Source: an uncultured Burkholderiales bacterium (lineage in GTDB: Bacteria; Pseudomonadota; Gammaproteobacteria; Burkholderiales; Burkholderiaceae_C). Taken from it: DNA of 13,303 nucleotides. The notes under the pieces were generated by a model. It ran no database searches, had not been told where the DNA came from, and saw only the letters and a list, made by a program, of their open reading frames with translations. Below are positions 7,083 to 13,303 of the stretch, piece by piece (positions within the stretch are counted from its first letter, which is position 1; the number at the start of each line of letters is the position of its first letter). The position numbers and the translations under genes were made by a program. The stretch lies in NCBI GenBank assembly GCA_937897495.1, contig CALCBL010000027.1:1-13303 (forward strand), given 5' to 3'.

Positions 7083-8225
7083 TCAAGCTCCGAACAAACC
7101 TTTGAGTTTGTCGGTCCAGCTGTTGCCCGTAGGCATGTGCTTGGCGCCGCCTTTTTGCAAAGACTCGTCAAACTCTTTGAGCAGTTTGCGCTGATGCTCC
7201 GTCAGCTTGACGGGCGTCTCAACTGTGATGTGGCAATACAAGTCGCCAGGGTAGCTGGCGCGAACCCCTTTGATGCCTTTGCCGCGCAAACGAAATTGTT
7301 TGCCAGTTTGCGTGCCTTCAGGGATGTCAATGGCCGCTTTGCCACTGAGTGTGGGCACATCGATTTCGCCGCCCAAGGCCGCTTTGCTAAAGCCGATGGG
7401 GACCGAGCAATGCAAGTCATCGCCATCGCGCTCAAAGATTTCGTGTTTCTTGAGGCGAATTTCAATGTACAAGTCACCGGGCGGGCCACCATTGGTGCCA
7501 GGCTCGCCGTTGCCCGTGCTGCGAATGCGCATGCCGTCGTCGATGCCCGAAGGAATTTTGACTTCTAGCGTTTTTTGTTTTTTGAGCTTGCCTTGGCCGC
7601 TGCAAGATGGGCAGGGGTCGGCGATGATTTTGCCGGAACCACGGCAATGCGGACAGGTTTGCTGCACACTGAAAAAGCCTTGACGCATTTGCACAGTGCC
7701 AGAACCTTGACAAGTGCCGCAGGTTTTAGCGCTGGTGCCTTTCTTGGCGCCCGAGCCACCGCAGGGGTCGCACTCATCCCAGCTAGGAATTCGAATTTGG
7801 GCATCCTTGCCAGTCGCTGCTTCTTCCAAAGTGACTTCCATGGCATAGCTTAAATCGCCACCGCGAAACACTTGTCGACCGCCGCGGCCACCACCACCCC
7901 GTTGCTGACCAAAGATGTCGCCAAAGATGTCGCCGAAAGCTTCACCAAAACCACCGAAGCCTTCAGCGCCACCGCCAGGGCCGCGCATGCTGGGGTCGAC
8001 GCCAGCGTGCCCGTATTGGTCATAGGCGGCGCGCTTCTGTGCGTCCGACAACATCTCGTAGGCCTCTTTGACCTCCTTGAATTTGCCTTCCGCTTCTTTG
8101 GCTTCGTCGCCCTGATGACGGTCAGGGTGGAACTTCATGGCCAATTTGCGATACGCTTTTTTAATCTCTTCTTCAGAGGCGTTCTTGGCTACACCCAATA
8201 CTTCGTAAAAGTCTCTTTTGGCCAT
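7083..8225 (-). CDS. dnaJ: Chaperone protein DnaJ (Hsp40), 380 aa
   Basis: Class A J-protein co-chaperone that delivers unfolded substrates to DnaK and triggers its ATPase. The J domain (1-70) carries H33-P34-D35. The glycine/phenylalanine region (about 80-118) contains a doubled GDIF motif. The zinc domain has all four CxxCxGxG repeats: [24 protein letters not shown] and CPSCSGQG, with KKGTSAKTC between the first two. The C-terminal substrate-binding domains follow ([25 protein letters not shown]). Length matches the E. coli protein (376). It starts 98 bases after dnaK on the same strand, with a strong hairpin in the gap and a weak Shine-Dalgarno sequence. I see no heat-shock promoter of its own, so it depends on dnaK transcription. 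It is followed directly by eptA. Confidence 0.98.
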   Translation of the reverse strand: MAKRDFYEVLGVAKNASEEEIKKAYRKLAMKFHPDRHQGDEAKEAEGKFKEVKEAYEMLSDAQKRAAYDQYGHAGVDPSMRGPGGGAEGFGGFGEAFGDIFGDIFGQQRGGGGRGGRQVFRGGDLSYAMEVTLEEAATGKDAQIRIPSWDECDPCGGSGAKKGTSAKTCGTCQGSGTVQMRQGFFSVQQTCPHCRGSGKIIADPCPSCSGQGKLKKQKTLEVKIPSGIDDGMRIRSTGNGEPGTNGGPPGDLYIEIRLKKHEIFERDGDDLHCSVPIGFSKAALGGEIDVPTLSGKAAIDIPEGTQTGKQFRLRGKGIKGVRASYPGDLYCHITVETPVKLTEHQRKLLKEFDESLQKGGAKHMPTGNSWTDKLKGLFGA

Positions 8226-8252
8226 CGTGTTTTGCTACTGTTTGAACAAGAA

Positions 8253-8294
8253 CGCCGCGCAAGCGATTTCCTAGTGGAATACGCTAACGCGGCG
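8253..8294 (-). other. Three-step imperfect hairpin between dnaK and dnaJ
   Basis: The 42 bases form a near-symmetric palindrome. An outer 7-base stem (CGCCGCG, 8253-8259, with CGCGGCG, 8288-8294) is followed by a 2x2 internal loop, a 4-base stem (AGCG/CGCT), another 2x2 loop, a 4-base stem (TTCC/GGAA) and the tetraloop TAGT at 8272-8275. It lies inside the dnaK-dnaJ transcript. On the minus strand it is followed by TTCTTGTTC, which is a poor U-tract, so partial termination, mRNA processing or stabilisation of the dnaK message are more likely than full termination. Confidence 0.6.
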
Positions 8295-8323
8295 GCTTGG
8301 GCTATTGCCCATGAGAAGAAGGT

Positions 8324-10264
8324 TTAACCCTTTTTAACTTCTTTCACTTCTGCATCGACCACATTGTCGTCTGCGGGTTTTGCTTCTGCGCCAGGGCCGC
8401 CAGGGCCACCCGCTGCGCCACCGGCAGTTGCTTCTTTGGCTTGCATGTCGGCATACATTTTTTCGCCCAACTTCTGGCTGACGGTCATGAGGGTTTCGGT
8501 TTTAGCAGAGATGGCGTCTTTGTCTTCGCCTTTCAATGCTTCTTCCAATTCTTTCACGGCGGCTTCGATTTTGGTTTTCTCGTCGGCTTCAATTTTGTCG
8601 CCGTATTCGGTCAAGCTTTTCTTCACGCTGTGCACAGTGGCTTCGCCTGAGTTTTTGGCTTGAACGATTTCGAGTTTCTTCTTGTCGTCTTCGGCGTTCA
8701 ACTCGGCGTCTTTCACCATCTGTTGAATTTCAGCTTCAGACAAACCAGAGTTGGCCTTGATGGTGATCTTGTTTTCTTTGCCGGTGCCTTTGTCTTTGGC
8801 ACCCACGTGCAAGATGCCGTTGGCGTCAATGTCAAACGACACTTCGATTTGCGGTGTGCCACGCGCTGCGGGTGGAATGCCTTCGAGGTTGAACTCGCCC
8901 AGCAACTTGTTGCCACTGGCCATCTCGCGCTCGCCTTGGTAAACCTTGATGGTGACAGCGGGCTGATTGTCGTCGGCTGTAGAGTAGGTCTGTGCAAACT
9001 TGGTGGGAATGGTGGTGTTCTTGGTGATCATTTTGGTCATCACGCCACCCAGGGTTTCGATGCCCAAAGACAAAGGTGTGACGTCTAGCAACAAAACGTC
9101 TTTGCGATCACCCGACAAAACCTGGCCTTGAATGGCGGCGCCAACGGCTACGGCCTCGTCAGGGTTCACGTCTTTGCGGGGCTCTTTGCCGAAGAACTCT
9201 TTGACCTTCTCTTGCACTTTGGGCATGCGAGACATACCGCCTACCAAAATGATGTCGTCAATGTCGGCCACGTTCACGCCAGCGTCTTTGATGGCCATGC
9301 GGCAAGGGGCCATGGTGCGCTCGATCAACTCGTCGACCAAGCTTTCTAACTTGGCACGGCTAAGTTTGATGCTCAGGTGTTTAGGGCCTGTGGCATCGGC
9401 AGTGATGTAGGGCAAGTTGATGTCAGTGCCAGCAGAGCTTGACAATTCGATCTTGGCTTTTTCAGCGGCTTCTTTCAAGCGCTGCAAGGCCAACACATCT
9501 TTGGACAAATCAACGCCGCTTTCTTTCTTGAACTCAGTGATGATGAAGTCGATGATGCGTTGGTCAAAGTCTTCGCCGCCCAAGAAGGTGTCGCCGTTGG
9601 TGGACAACACTTCGAATTGCTTCTCGCCATCGACGTCTGCAATTTCAATGATGGACACGTCAAACGTACCGCCACCCAAGTCATACACCGCAATCTTGCG
9701 ATCGCCTTTGTCTGTTTTGTCTAAACCGAAAGCCAGAGCAGCAGCAGTTGGTTCGTTGATGATGCGCTTGACATCCAAACCAGCAATGCGGCCGGCATCT
9801 TTGGTGGCTTGACGTTGAGCGTCGTTGAAATAAGCAGGCACCGTGATGACGGCTTCTGTCACTTCTTCGCCGAGGTAGTCTTCGGCGGTTTTCTTCATCT
9901 TGCGCAAAACTTCTGCGCTAATTTGTGGGGGCGCCAATTTGTTGCCGCGCACTTCCACCCATGCGTCGCCGTTGTCGGCTTTGGCAATGGTGTAAGGCAT
10001 CAGGTCGATGTCTTTTTGAACTTCTTTTTCTGCAAACTTGCGGCCAATCAGGCGCTTCACGGCATACAGCGTGTTGCGGGGGTTGGTAACAGCCTGACGC
10101 TTGGCGGACGCGCCAACCAAAATTTCGCCATCTTCTTGGTAAGCAATGATGGAAGGTGTGGTGCGAGCGCCTTCGGCGTTTTCAATCACCTTGGTGGTGT
10201 TGCCTTCCATGATGGCCACACACGAGTTGGTGGTGCCCAAGTCAATGCCAATGATTCTTCCCAT
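8324..10264 (-). CDS. dnaK: Chaperone protein DnaK (Hsp70), 646 aa
   Basis: Cytoplasmic Hsp70 that binds exposed hydrophobic segments in an ATP-controlled cycle with DnaJ and GrpE. The N-terminal ATPase domain shows [12 protein letters not shown] (from residue 5), [16 protein letters not shown] (about 195-210) and [13 protein letters not shown] (about 340-355). The linker [15 protein letters not shown] is followed by the substrate-binding sheet ([19 protein letters not shown]) and a helical lid. The tail is low-complexity Gly/Ala/Pro and ends in [15 protein letters not shown], like other proteobacterial DnaK tails. Length compares with 638 in E. coli. The ATG at 10264 has a good Shine-Dalgarno GGAGAA about six bases upstream. 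A heat-shock promoter match stands about 40-70 bases upstream, so dnaK can be induced independently of grpE. Confidence 0.99.
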   Translation of the reverse strand: MGRIIGIDLGTTNSCVAIMEGNTTKVIENAEGARTTPSIIAYQEDGEILVGASAKRQAVTNPRNTLYAVKRLIGRKFAEKEVQKDIDLMPYTIAKADNGDAWVEVRGNKLAPPQISAEVLRKMKKTAEDYLGEEVTEAVITVPAYFNDAQRQATKDAGRIAGLDVKRIINEPTAAALAFGLDKTDKGDRKIAVYDLGGGTFDVSIIEIADVDGEKQFEVLSTNGDTFLGGEDFDQRIIDFIITEFKKESGVDLSKDVLALQRLKEAAEKAKIELSSSAGTDINLPYITADATGPKHLSIKLSRAKLESLVDELIERTMAPCRMAIKDAGVNVADIDDIILVGGMSRMPKVQEKVKEFFGKEPRKDVNPDEAVAVGAAIQGQVLSGDRKDVLLLDVTPLSLGIETLGGVMTKMITKNTTIPTKFAQTYSTADDNQPAVTIKVYQGEREMASGNKLLGEFNLEGIPPAARGTPQIEVSFDIDANGILHVGAKDKGTGKENKITIKANSGLSEAEIQQMVKDAELNAEDDKKKLEIVQAKNSGEATVHSVKKSLTEYGDKIEADEKTKIEAAVKELEEALKGEDKDAISAKTETLMTVSQKLGEKMYADMQAKEATAGGAAGGPGGPGAEAKPADDNVVDAEVKEVKKG

Positions 10265-10305
10265 GTTCTTCTCCGGTAATCTAAAAAATGCTTGAATGAA
10301 ACAGA

Positions 10306-10332
10306 AGTAGGGGCAGTTGGGGCAATTTCAAG
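10306..10332 (-). promoter_or_regulatory. Sigma-32 (RpoH) promoter of dnaK
   Basis: On the minus strand CTTGAAA (10332-10326) and CCCCTACT (10313-10306) are separated by 12 bases, close to the enterobacterial heat-shock consensus CTTGAAA-N11-15-CCCCATnT. The start of transcription would fall near 10299, giving a leader of about 35 bases before the dnaK ATG. The same layout occurs upstream of grpE, which supports it. Confidence 0.75.
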
Positions 10333-10406
10333 TCCGAAATGGCTGAATTTGCATCTTTTTGCCCTGTTTTGGGCTGAAAGAGGCTGTTTTCTACTTCTAA
10401 AGGTTT

Positions 10407-11018
10407 TTATTTAGGGGCTGTGACCGTGACCAAAGCCGGGCGCAATACGCGATCTGCAATGAGGTAGCCCTTTTGCAAAACGGTGACGACCGTATTGGCT
10501 TCCTGCTCTGCAGGGACCACACTGATGGCCTGGTGATGGTGGGGGTCAAACTTGGTGCCAGCGGCAGGGTTGATTTCAATCACCTTGTTGCGCTCGAGGG
10601 CGCTTTTCAATTGGAAGCGTGGCTCTTCTGCGCCTTCGCGAAGTTGCTCGGGCGTGACGTTTTGGATGGCCAAACCGGCTTCCAAACTGTCCAACACGGG
10701 CAGCAGGCTGTCGGCAAAACCTTCTACCGCAAACTTGCGAGCTTTGGAAATTTCTTCATCGGCGCGGCGACGGGCGTTTTGCACATCTGCTTGAGCGCGA
10801 AGGTACTGGTCTGCCAATGTGGCGTTTTGGGCCTTCACATTGGCCAGTTCAGCTTGTGCATCCGTCAATGGGTCTTGAGGGGCAGAAGCCTGCTGAGCCT
10901 GGGTGTCTGTGCCCATGGCAGCAGCCGCAGCAGCCAAGGCCTCGGCCGTAGGCATGACGCTCGCTGCACCTGGGTTCGGTGTTTGATTGGGGGTGTTTTG
11001 TGAGTTGGAATCAGACAT
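10407..11018 (-). CDS. grpE: Nucleotide exchange factor GrpE, 203 aa
   Basis: Co-chaperone dimer that opens the DnaK nucleotide site to release ADP, and acts as a thermosensor. The N-terminal 50 residues are low-complexity (Asn/Pro/Ala/Gln). A long coiled coil follows (about 50-110: [18 protein letters not shown], then [16 protein letters not shown]), then the beta-wing with [31 protein letters not shown] and a short VTVTAPK end. Length is typical (about 197 in E. coli). The ATG at 11018 (MSDSNSQN) was chosen because GCGGA lies eight bases upstream; another ATG at 11027 would overlap that ribosome site. The gene has its own heat-shock promoter and is followed by a 142-base gap holding the dnaK promoter. 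Confidence 0.97.
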   Translation of the reverse strand: MSDSNSQNTPNQTPNPGAASVMPTAEALAAAAAAMGTDTQAQQASAPQDPLTDAQAELANVKAQNATLADQYLRAQADVQNARRRADEEISKARKFAVEGFADSLLPVLDSLEAGLAIQNVTPEQLREGAEEPRFQLKSALERNKVIEINPAAGTKFDPHHHQAISVVPAEQEANTVVTVLQKGYLIADRVLRPALVTVTAPK

Positions 11019-11043
11019 GAAATGCATCCGCAATAAATGACAA

Positions 11044-11062
11044 CGCCCCAAACTTGGGGGCG
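11044..11062. repeat. Inverted repeat over the grpE -10 element and start site
   Basis: CGCCCCAA (11044-11051) and TTGGGGGCG (11054-11062) form an 8-pair dyad with one bulged G and a 2-base centre. It spans the sigma-32 -10 element and the predicted transcription start of grpE. It could be an operator or an early mRNA hairpin. It does not resemble the CIRCE element bound by HrcA (TTAGCACTC-N9-GAGTGCTAA). Confidence 0.4.
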
Positions 11063-11079
11063 CTTTGAGAGATTTCAAG
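11052..11079 (-). promoter_or_regulatory. Sigma-32 (RpoH) promoter of grpE
   Basis: On the minus strand CTTGAAA (11079-11073) and CCCCAAGT (11059-11052) are 13 bases apart, an excellent fit to the heat-shock consensus. The predicted start near 11045 leaves a leader of about 27 bases to the ATG at 11018. It lies within the 96-base gap after the FKBP gene, so grpE-dnaK-dnaJ can be induced apart from the FKBP gene. Confidence 0.8.
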
Positions 11080-11082
11080 ACC

Positions 11083-11100
11083 CTGAAGGCGATCCTTCAG
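11083..11100 (-). repeat. Perfect hairpin CTGAAGG-CGAT-CCTTCAG between the FKBP gene and grpE
   Basis: Seven-base perfect arms with a 4-base loop (plus strand 11083-11089 and 11094-11100) lie 15 bases after the FKBP stop codon and directly upstream of the grpE -35 element. On the minus strand it is followed by GGTCTTGAAA, without a T-run, so it is not a canonical intrinsic terminator. It may protect the 3' end of the FKBP message or mark its processing. Confidence 0.45.
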
Positions 11101-11114
11101 AGACTTGGAGCAGA

Positions 11115-11465
11115 TCAAGACAGCTCGAGCAATTCGACGTCAAATTTCAAAGTGGCGTTAGGGGGAATCACGCCGCCTGCGCCGCGTGAGCCGTAGCCTA
11201 AATCAGCCGGGATGATCAGGGTGCGTGCGCCACCGATTTTCATGCCTGCCACGCCTTCGTCCCAGCCGCGAATGACCATGCCTGCGCCCAAAACGAATTG
11301 GAAGGGGTCGCGGCGGTCTTTGCTGGAGTCAAATTTAGCGCCTTGCTCGCCGTCTTCGTACAGCCAACCGGTGTAATGCACGGTGACTGTTTGGCCTTTG
11401 GTGGCTTCGGCGCCGTCGCCGACCACGGTGTCTTCGTATTGCAGGCCTGTGGCTGTGGTGTTCAT
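11115..11465 (-). CDS. FKBP-type peptidyl-prolyl cis-trans isomerase, 116 aa
   Basis: Single-domain FKBP that speeds cis/trans isomerisation of X-Pro bonds. It has no signal peptide, so it is cytoplasmic and FKBP12-like in size. The residues lining the FKBP12 pocket are all present in order: Y31 (VTVHYTGWL), F45 and D46 (AKFDSS), V64-I65 and W68 (VIRGWDEGV), Y91 (DLGYGSRG), I100 (GVIPPNA) and F108 (LKFDVELLEL). An active enzyme is therefore expected. AGGA stands seven bases before the ATG at 11465. Its place just ahead of grpE-dnaK-dnaJ groups folding factors together. A weak housekeeping promoter candidate and a hairpin lie upstream, so it is probably transcribed separately from the enzyme gene before it. 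Confidence 0.95.
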   Translation of the reverse strand: MNTTATGLQYEDTVVGDGAEATKGQTVTVHYTGWLYEDGEQGAKFDSSKDRRDPFQFVLGAGMVIRGWDEGVAGMKIGGARTLIIPADLGYGSRGAGGVIPPNATLKFDVELLELS

Positions 11466-11491
11466 GGGTGCGTCCTAAAAAGGGGTCATAG

Positions 11492-11514
11492 AAAAGCCAG
11501 TTCGAGACTGGCCT
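11492..11514 (-). terminator. Candidate terminator or attenuator hairpin upstream of the FKBP gene
   Basis: On the minus strand GCCAGT and ACTGGC (plus 11496-11501 and 11507-11512) form a 6-base stem, extended by one G-U and one A-U pair, around a 5-base loop, followed by TTTTC. This fits a modest intrinsic terminator for the hydrolase gene ending at 11564. It lies downstream of the candidate promoter at 11524-11554, so it could instead act in the FKBP leader. Confidence 0.5.
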
Positions 11515-11523
11515 AAGGGCTGA

Positions 11524-11554
11524 ATTATGCCAGTGGAAAGACGCCCATTGGCAA
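11524..11554 (-). promoter_or_regulatory. Weak sigma-70 promoter candidate for the FKBP gene
   Basis: Minus strand TTGCCA (11554-11549) and CATAAT (11529-11524) are 19 bases apart. The -10 matches five of six consensus positions but the spacing is longer than the usual 17. The only supporting fact is its position between the hydrolase stop codon and the FKBP gene. Confidence 0.3.
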
Positions 11555-11563
11555 GGCGTGTGC

Positions 11564-12748
11564 TCAGGGTTTCGGGCTGGGCTGGCGTTTGGCCAAATCT
11601 TGGATCAAGGCTCGAATGCCGTAAGTCCAAGGTGGCGCCAGATCTGACGTGGTGACACGGTTAAAAAGTGTGCCCAGCTGCGGGGTCGAAATAGCCACGG
11701 TATCGCCCACGACATGGGTGAAGCCTTGACCGGGTCCATGGCGGTCTTGGGTGGGCGCAAACATGGTGCCTAAAAATAAAACCAAGCCGTCGGGGTATTG
11801 GTGGTACTGGCCAATGGCTTGCGCTGCAAGGTCCAAGGGGTCGCGGCTAATTTGACTGAGCGAACTGCTGCCTTGCATGACAAAACCTTCAGGGCCTTGA
11901 ACGGTCATGCTGAGGTCGGTGGTGCGCACGCTGTCGATGGTGTAATGCTCGTCAAACAAACGGATGAAGGGGCCAATGGCACAACTGGCATTGTTGTCTT
12001 TGGCTTTTCCGAGCAGCAAAGCACTCCTGCCTTCAAAGTCGCGCAGGTTGACATCGTTGCCCATGGCAGCGCCGACCACTTGCCCCTTTGAATTGATGAC
12101 CAACACAATTTCGGGTTCTGGGTTGTTCCAAGAACTGCCTGGGTGCAAGCCCACATCAAAGCCAGAGCCGACCGCGCTCATGGCTTGTGACTTGGTGAAA
12201 ATTTCGGCGTCTGGGCCAATGCCTACCTCCAAATACTGCGACCACACACCTTGCGCCACCAAAACTTCTTTCAACTTCATGGCTTGATCAGAGCCAGGTT
12301 TGACGTTTCGCAAGTTGTCGCCCATCACGCTGATAACCGCTGCTCGAACACTATCAGCTTTGGCGGCATCGCCACGCGCTTGCTCTTCAATGACGCGCTC
12401 TAGCATGCTGGCGACAAAGGTCACACCAGCGGCTTTAATGGCTTGCAGGTCAGTGGGCGCTAAGAACCACGCCTCTTCTGGGTTTTGATTCAAAGGATCC
12501 GTATTGGCCCATACGCTTGGCGTGGACCATGTTCGACCTGAGTGTTTCGCGACCTTGGCAGCAGCGTGATCCAGTTCCATCAGGTCACTGCTGGTCAGCG
12601 CCAGTTCTGATAAATCAGTGATCTCATGCTGACCCACTTTGACCAAGTAGGGACCTTCACCAGGTACCCAAATACGGCCAATCAAAAGGGCGTTGGCTGC
12701 ATCATGGGGCAATGTTTCATTCAATGAGGGAAAGCTTGAATTCACCAC
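11564..12748 (-). CDS. Fumarylacetoacetate hydrolase (FAH) family protein, 394 aa
   Basis: Soluble metal-dependent enzyme of the FAH superfamily, whose members hydrolyse, decarboxylate or dehydrate 2-oxo acids from aromatic or sugar-acid breakdown. The C-terminal catalytic half shows the family signature: SGFDVGLHPGSSWNNPEPEI with metal ligands E211 and E213, then MGNDVNLRDFEG with probable third ligand D232, followed by LLLGKAKDNNASCAIGPFI. The last part, GLVLFLGTMFAPTQDR and GDTVAISTPQLGTLFNRV, fits the beta-roll end. The N-terminal 180 residues are long for the family, giving a size like sugar-acid dehydratase-type members rather than the short hydrolases. The substrate cannot be assigned. 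Translation probably starts at GTG 12748, with GGAG eight bases upstream; a second GTG follows directly. A MarR regulator lies 49 bases upstream on the same strand. Confidence 0.88.
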   Translation of the reverse strand: MVNSSFPSLNETLPHDAANALLIGRIWVPGEGPYLVKVGQHEITDLSELALTSSDLMELDHAAAKVAKHSGRTWSTPSVWANTDPLNQNPEEAWFLAPTDLQAIKAAGVTFVASMLERVIEEQARGDAAKADSVRAAVISVMGDNLRNVKPGSDQAMKLKEVLVAQGVWSQYLEVGIGPDAEIFTKSQAMSAVGSGFDVGLHPGSSWNNPEPEIVLVINSKGQVVGAAMGNDVNLRDFEGRSALLLGKAKDNNASCAIGPFIRLFDEHYTIDSVRTTDLSMTVQGPEGFVMQGSSSLSQISRDPLDLAAQAIGQYHQYPDGLVLFLGTMFAPTQDRHGPGQGFTHVVGDTVAISTPQLGTLFNRVTTSDLAPPWTYGIRALIQDLAKRQPSPKP

Positions 12749-12797
12749 GAGATGTTCTCCAAATGAGTATGCCTAAGTTACTGAGGGTGCAGCCGAC

Positions 12798-13259
12798 TTA
12801 GAGATAGATTTTTTGCAAAAGAGTGACCAATGTTTGCGCTTGGTTGGGGGTGAGTTTACCGCCTACATTTCTTTCGAGTTCTGATGCCGTAGCTTCAGCT
12901 TGCAACATGAGTGCTTTGCCCTTTTTAGTCGGATGTAGACCGACGGCGCGACCATCATGGGGGTGGGGCAGACGTTCAACCAAACCCCGCGAATCTAAAG
13001 ATTGAATGAGGCTGACCAAATTGGGCGGCAAGATGTTCAAAGACGCGCACAGTTGACGCGATGTCACACCAGGGTTGTGAACGATGACGGACATGACAGA
13101 AAAGTCGACAGGCTTGAGTCCGTAGACCGCCATTCTTTCTAAAAATTCTTCAATGATGGCCAATGCAGCGCGACGTGCGTTGTAGCCAATCAAACTTTCT
13201 AAAAAGCGGGTGTCAACCTTCTCAATGGCCGTTGAGGTTTGTTTTACGCTGCTTCGCAT
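12798..13259 (-). CDS. MarR family transcriptional regulator, 153 aa
   Basis: Dimeric winged-helix repressor or activator. N- and C-terminal helices (about 17-45 and 113-152) would form the dimer interface. The DNA-binding part covers about 50-112: a helix-turn-helix from TSRQLCASLNILPPNLVSLI and a wing with ERLPHPHDGRAVGLHPTKKG, including the family's D102-x-R104 pair. MarR proteins usually respond to small aromatic or carboxylic ligands and control adjacent genes. The FAH-family gene 49 bases downstream is the obvious candidate target, and autoregulation is likely. No clear Shine-Dalgarno precedes the ATG at 13259, and the frame is open to the window edge, so a longer N terminus cannot be ruled out. 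The ligand is unknown. Confidence 0.9.
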   Translation of the reverse strand: MRSSVKQTSTAIEKVDTRFLESLIGYNARRAALAIIEEFLERMAVYGLKPVDFSVMSVIVHNPGVTSRQLCASLNILPPNLVSLIQSLDSRGLVERLPHPHDGRAVGLHPTKKGKALMLQAEATASELERNVGGKLTPNQAQTLVTLLQKIYL

Positions 13260-13263
13260 TGTG

Positions 13264-13283
13264 TTTCGATCATGTATTTCGAT
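13264..13283. repeat. Direct repeat TTTCGAT directly upstream of the MarR gene
   Basis: TTTCGAT occurs at 13264-13270 and 13277-13283, 13 bases apart start to start, within 25 bases of the MarR start codon. This is where an autoregulatory site could be. However, MarR dimers usually bind palindromes, and if the reading frame extends upstream the repeat would be coding. Confidence 0.3.
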
Positions 13284-13303
13284 GAGGCGAGATGGGAAGA
13301 AAG

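Noticed and set aside
7055..7171. N-terminal extension of eptA into dnaJ
   Set aside because: The added residues overlap conserved dnaJ coding sequence and do not look like an EptA N terminus; ATG 7054 gives the family's usual length.
7911..7935. Tandem repeat CCAAAGATGTCG in dnaJ
   Set aside because: It encodes the doubled GDIF motif of the glycine/phenylalanine region, an ordinary feature of DnaJ proteins.
10355..10372. GCCC-TGTTTT-GGGC hairpin between grpE and dnaK, as a terminator
   Set aside because: The stem is only four pairs and on the transcribed minus strand it is followed by AAAAAG, not a T-run.
2468..11512. Same GCCAGT/ACTGGC arms at 2468-2485 and 11496-11512, as a dispersed regulatory repeat
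   Set aside because: Only six bases are shared, the spacers differ in length and sequence, and one copy looks like a terminator stem; coincidence is the simpler explanation.

Overview
The window looks like chromosomal DNA of a Gram-negative betaproteobacterium, most likely Burkholderiales near the Comamonadaceae. This is inferred from protein flavour, the tandem cphA'/cphA arrangement, the grpE-dnaK-dnaJ order and a lipid A phosphoethanolamine transferase. Coding density is high and no gene-free stretch exceeds 300 bases. I see no tRNA, rRNA, CRISPR array, insertion sequence or phage gene.

Left part (1-5398): a cyanophycin (multi-L-arginyl-poly-L-aspartate) locus. On the minus strand a short cyanophycin synthetase (CphA', 725 aa) is followed after 67 bases by the first 52 codons of a second synthetase that runs off the left edge. 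Its mate on the plus strand is a divergent two-gene operon: a 778-aa ABC exporter-type protein with an extra N-terminal domain and a four-cysteine zinc-ribbon-like motif, overlapping by ATGA with a 158-aa DUF1854 protein. Both belong to families that travel with cyanophycin genes and whose job is unknown. CphA' has lost the P-loop lysine of its Mur-ligase-like domain, so it probably has one working ATP site, like cyanobacterial CphA2.

Middle part (5393-11465), minus strand: FKBP-type prolyl isomerase, grpE, dnaK, dnaJ, then an EptA-type phosphoethanolamine transferase 28 bases after dnaJ. Convincing heat-shock (sigma-32) promoter matches lie upstream of both grpE and dnaK. A 42-base, three-step imperfect hairpin sits between dnaK and dnaJ. 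The eptA and DUF1854 genes converge and overlap so that their TAA stops are the two halves of one TTATAA palindrome.

Right part (11564-13259), minus strand: a MarR-family regulator followed by a fumarylacetoacetate-hydrolase-family enzyme, probably a regulator/target pair for a small catabolic step. A candidate terminator or attenuator hairpin separates it from the FKBP gene.

The best candidate for a poorly described system is the cyanophycin-linked ABC transporter plus DUF1854 pair, set beside a synthetase with a degenerate second active site.
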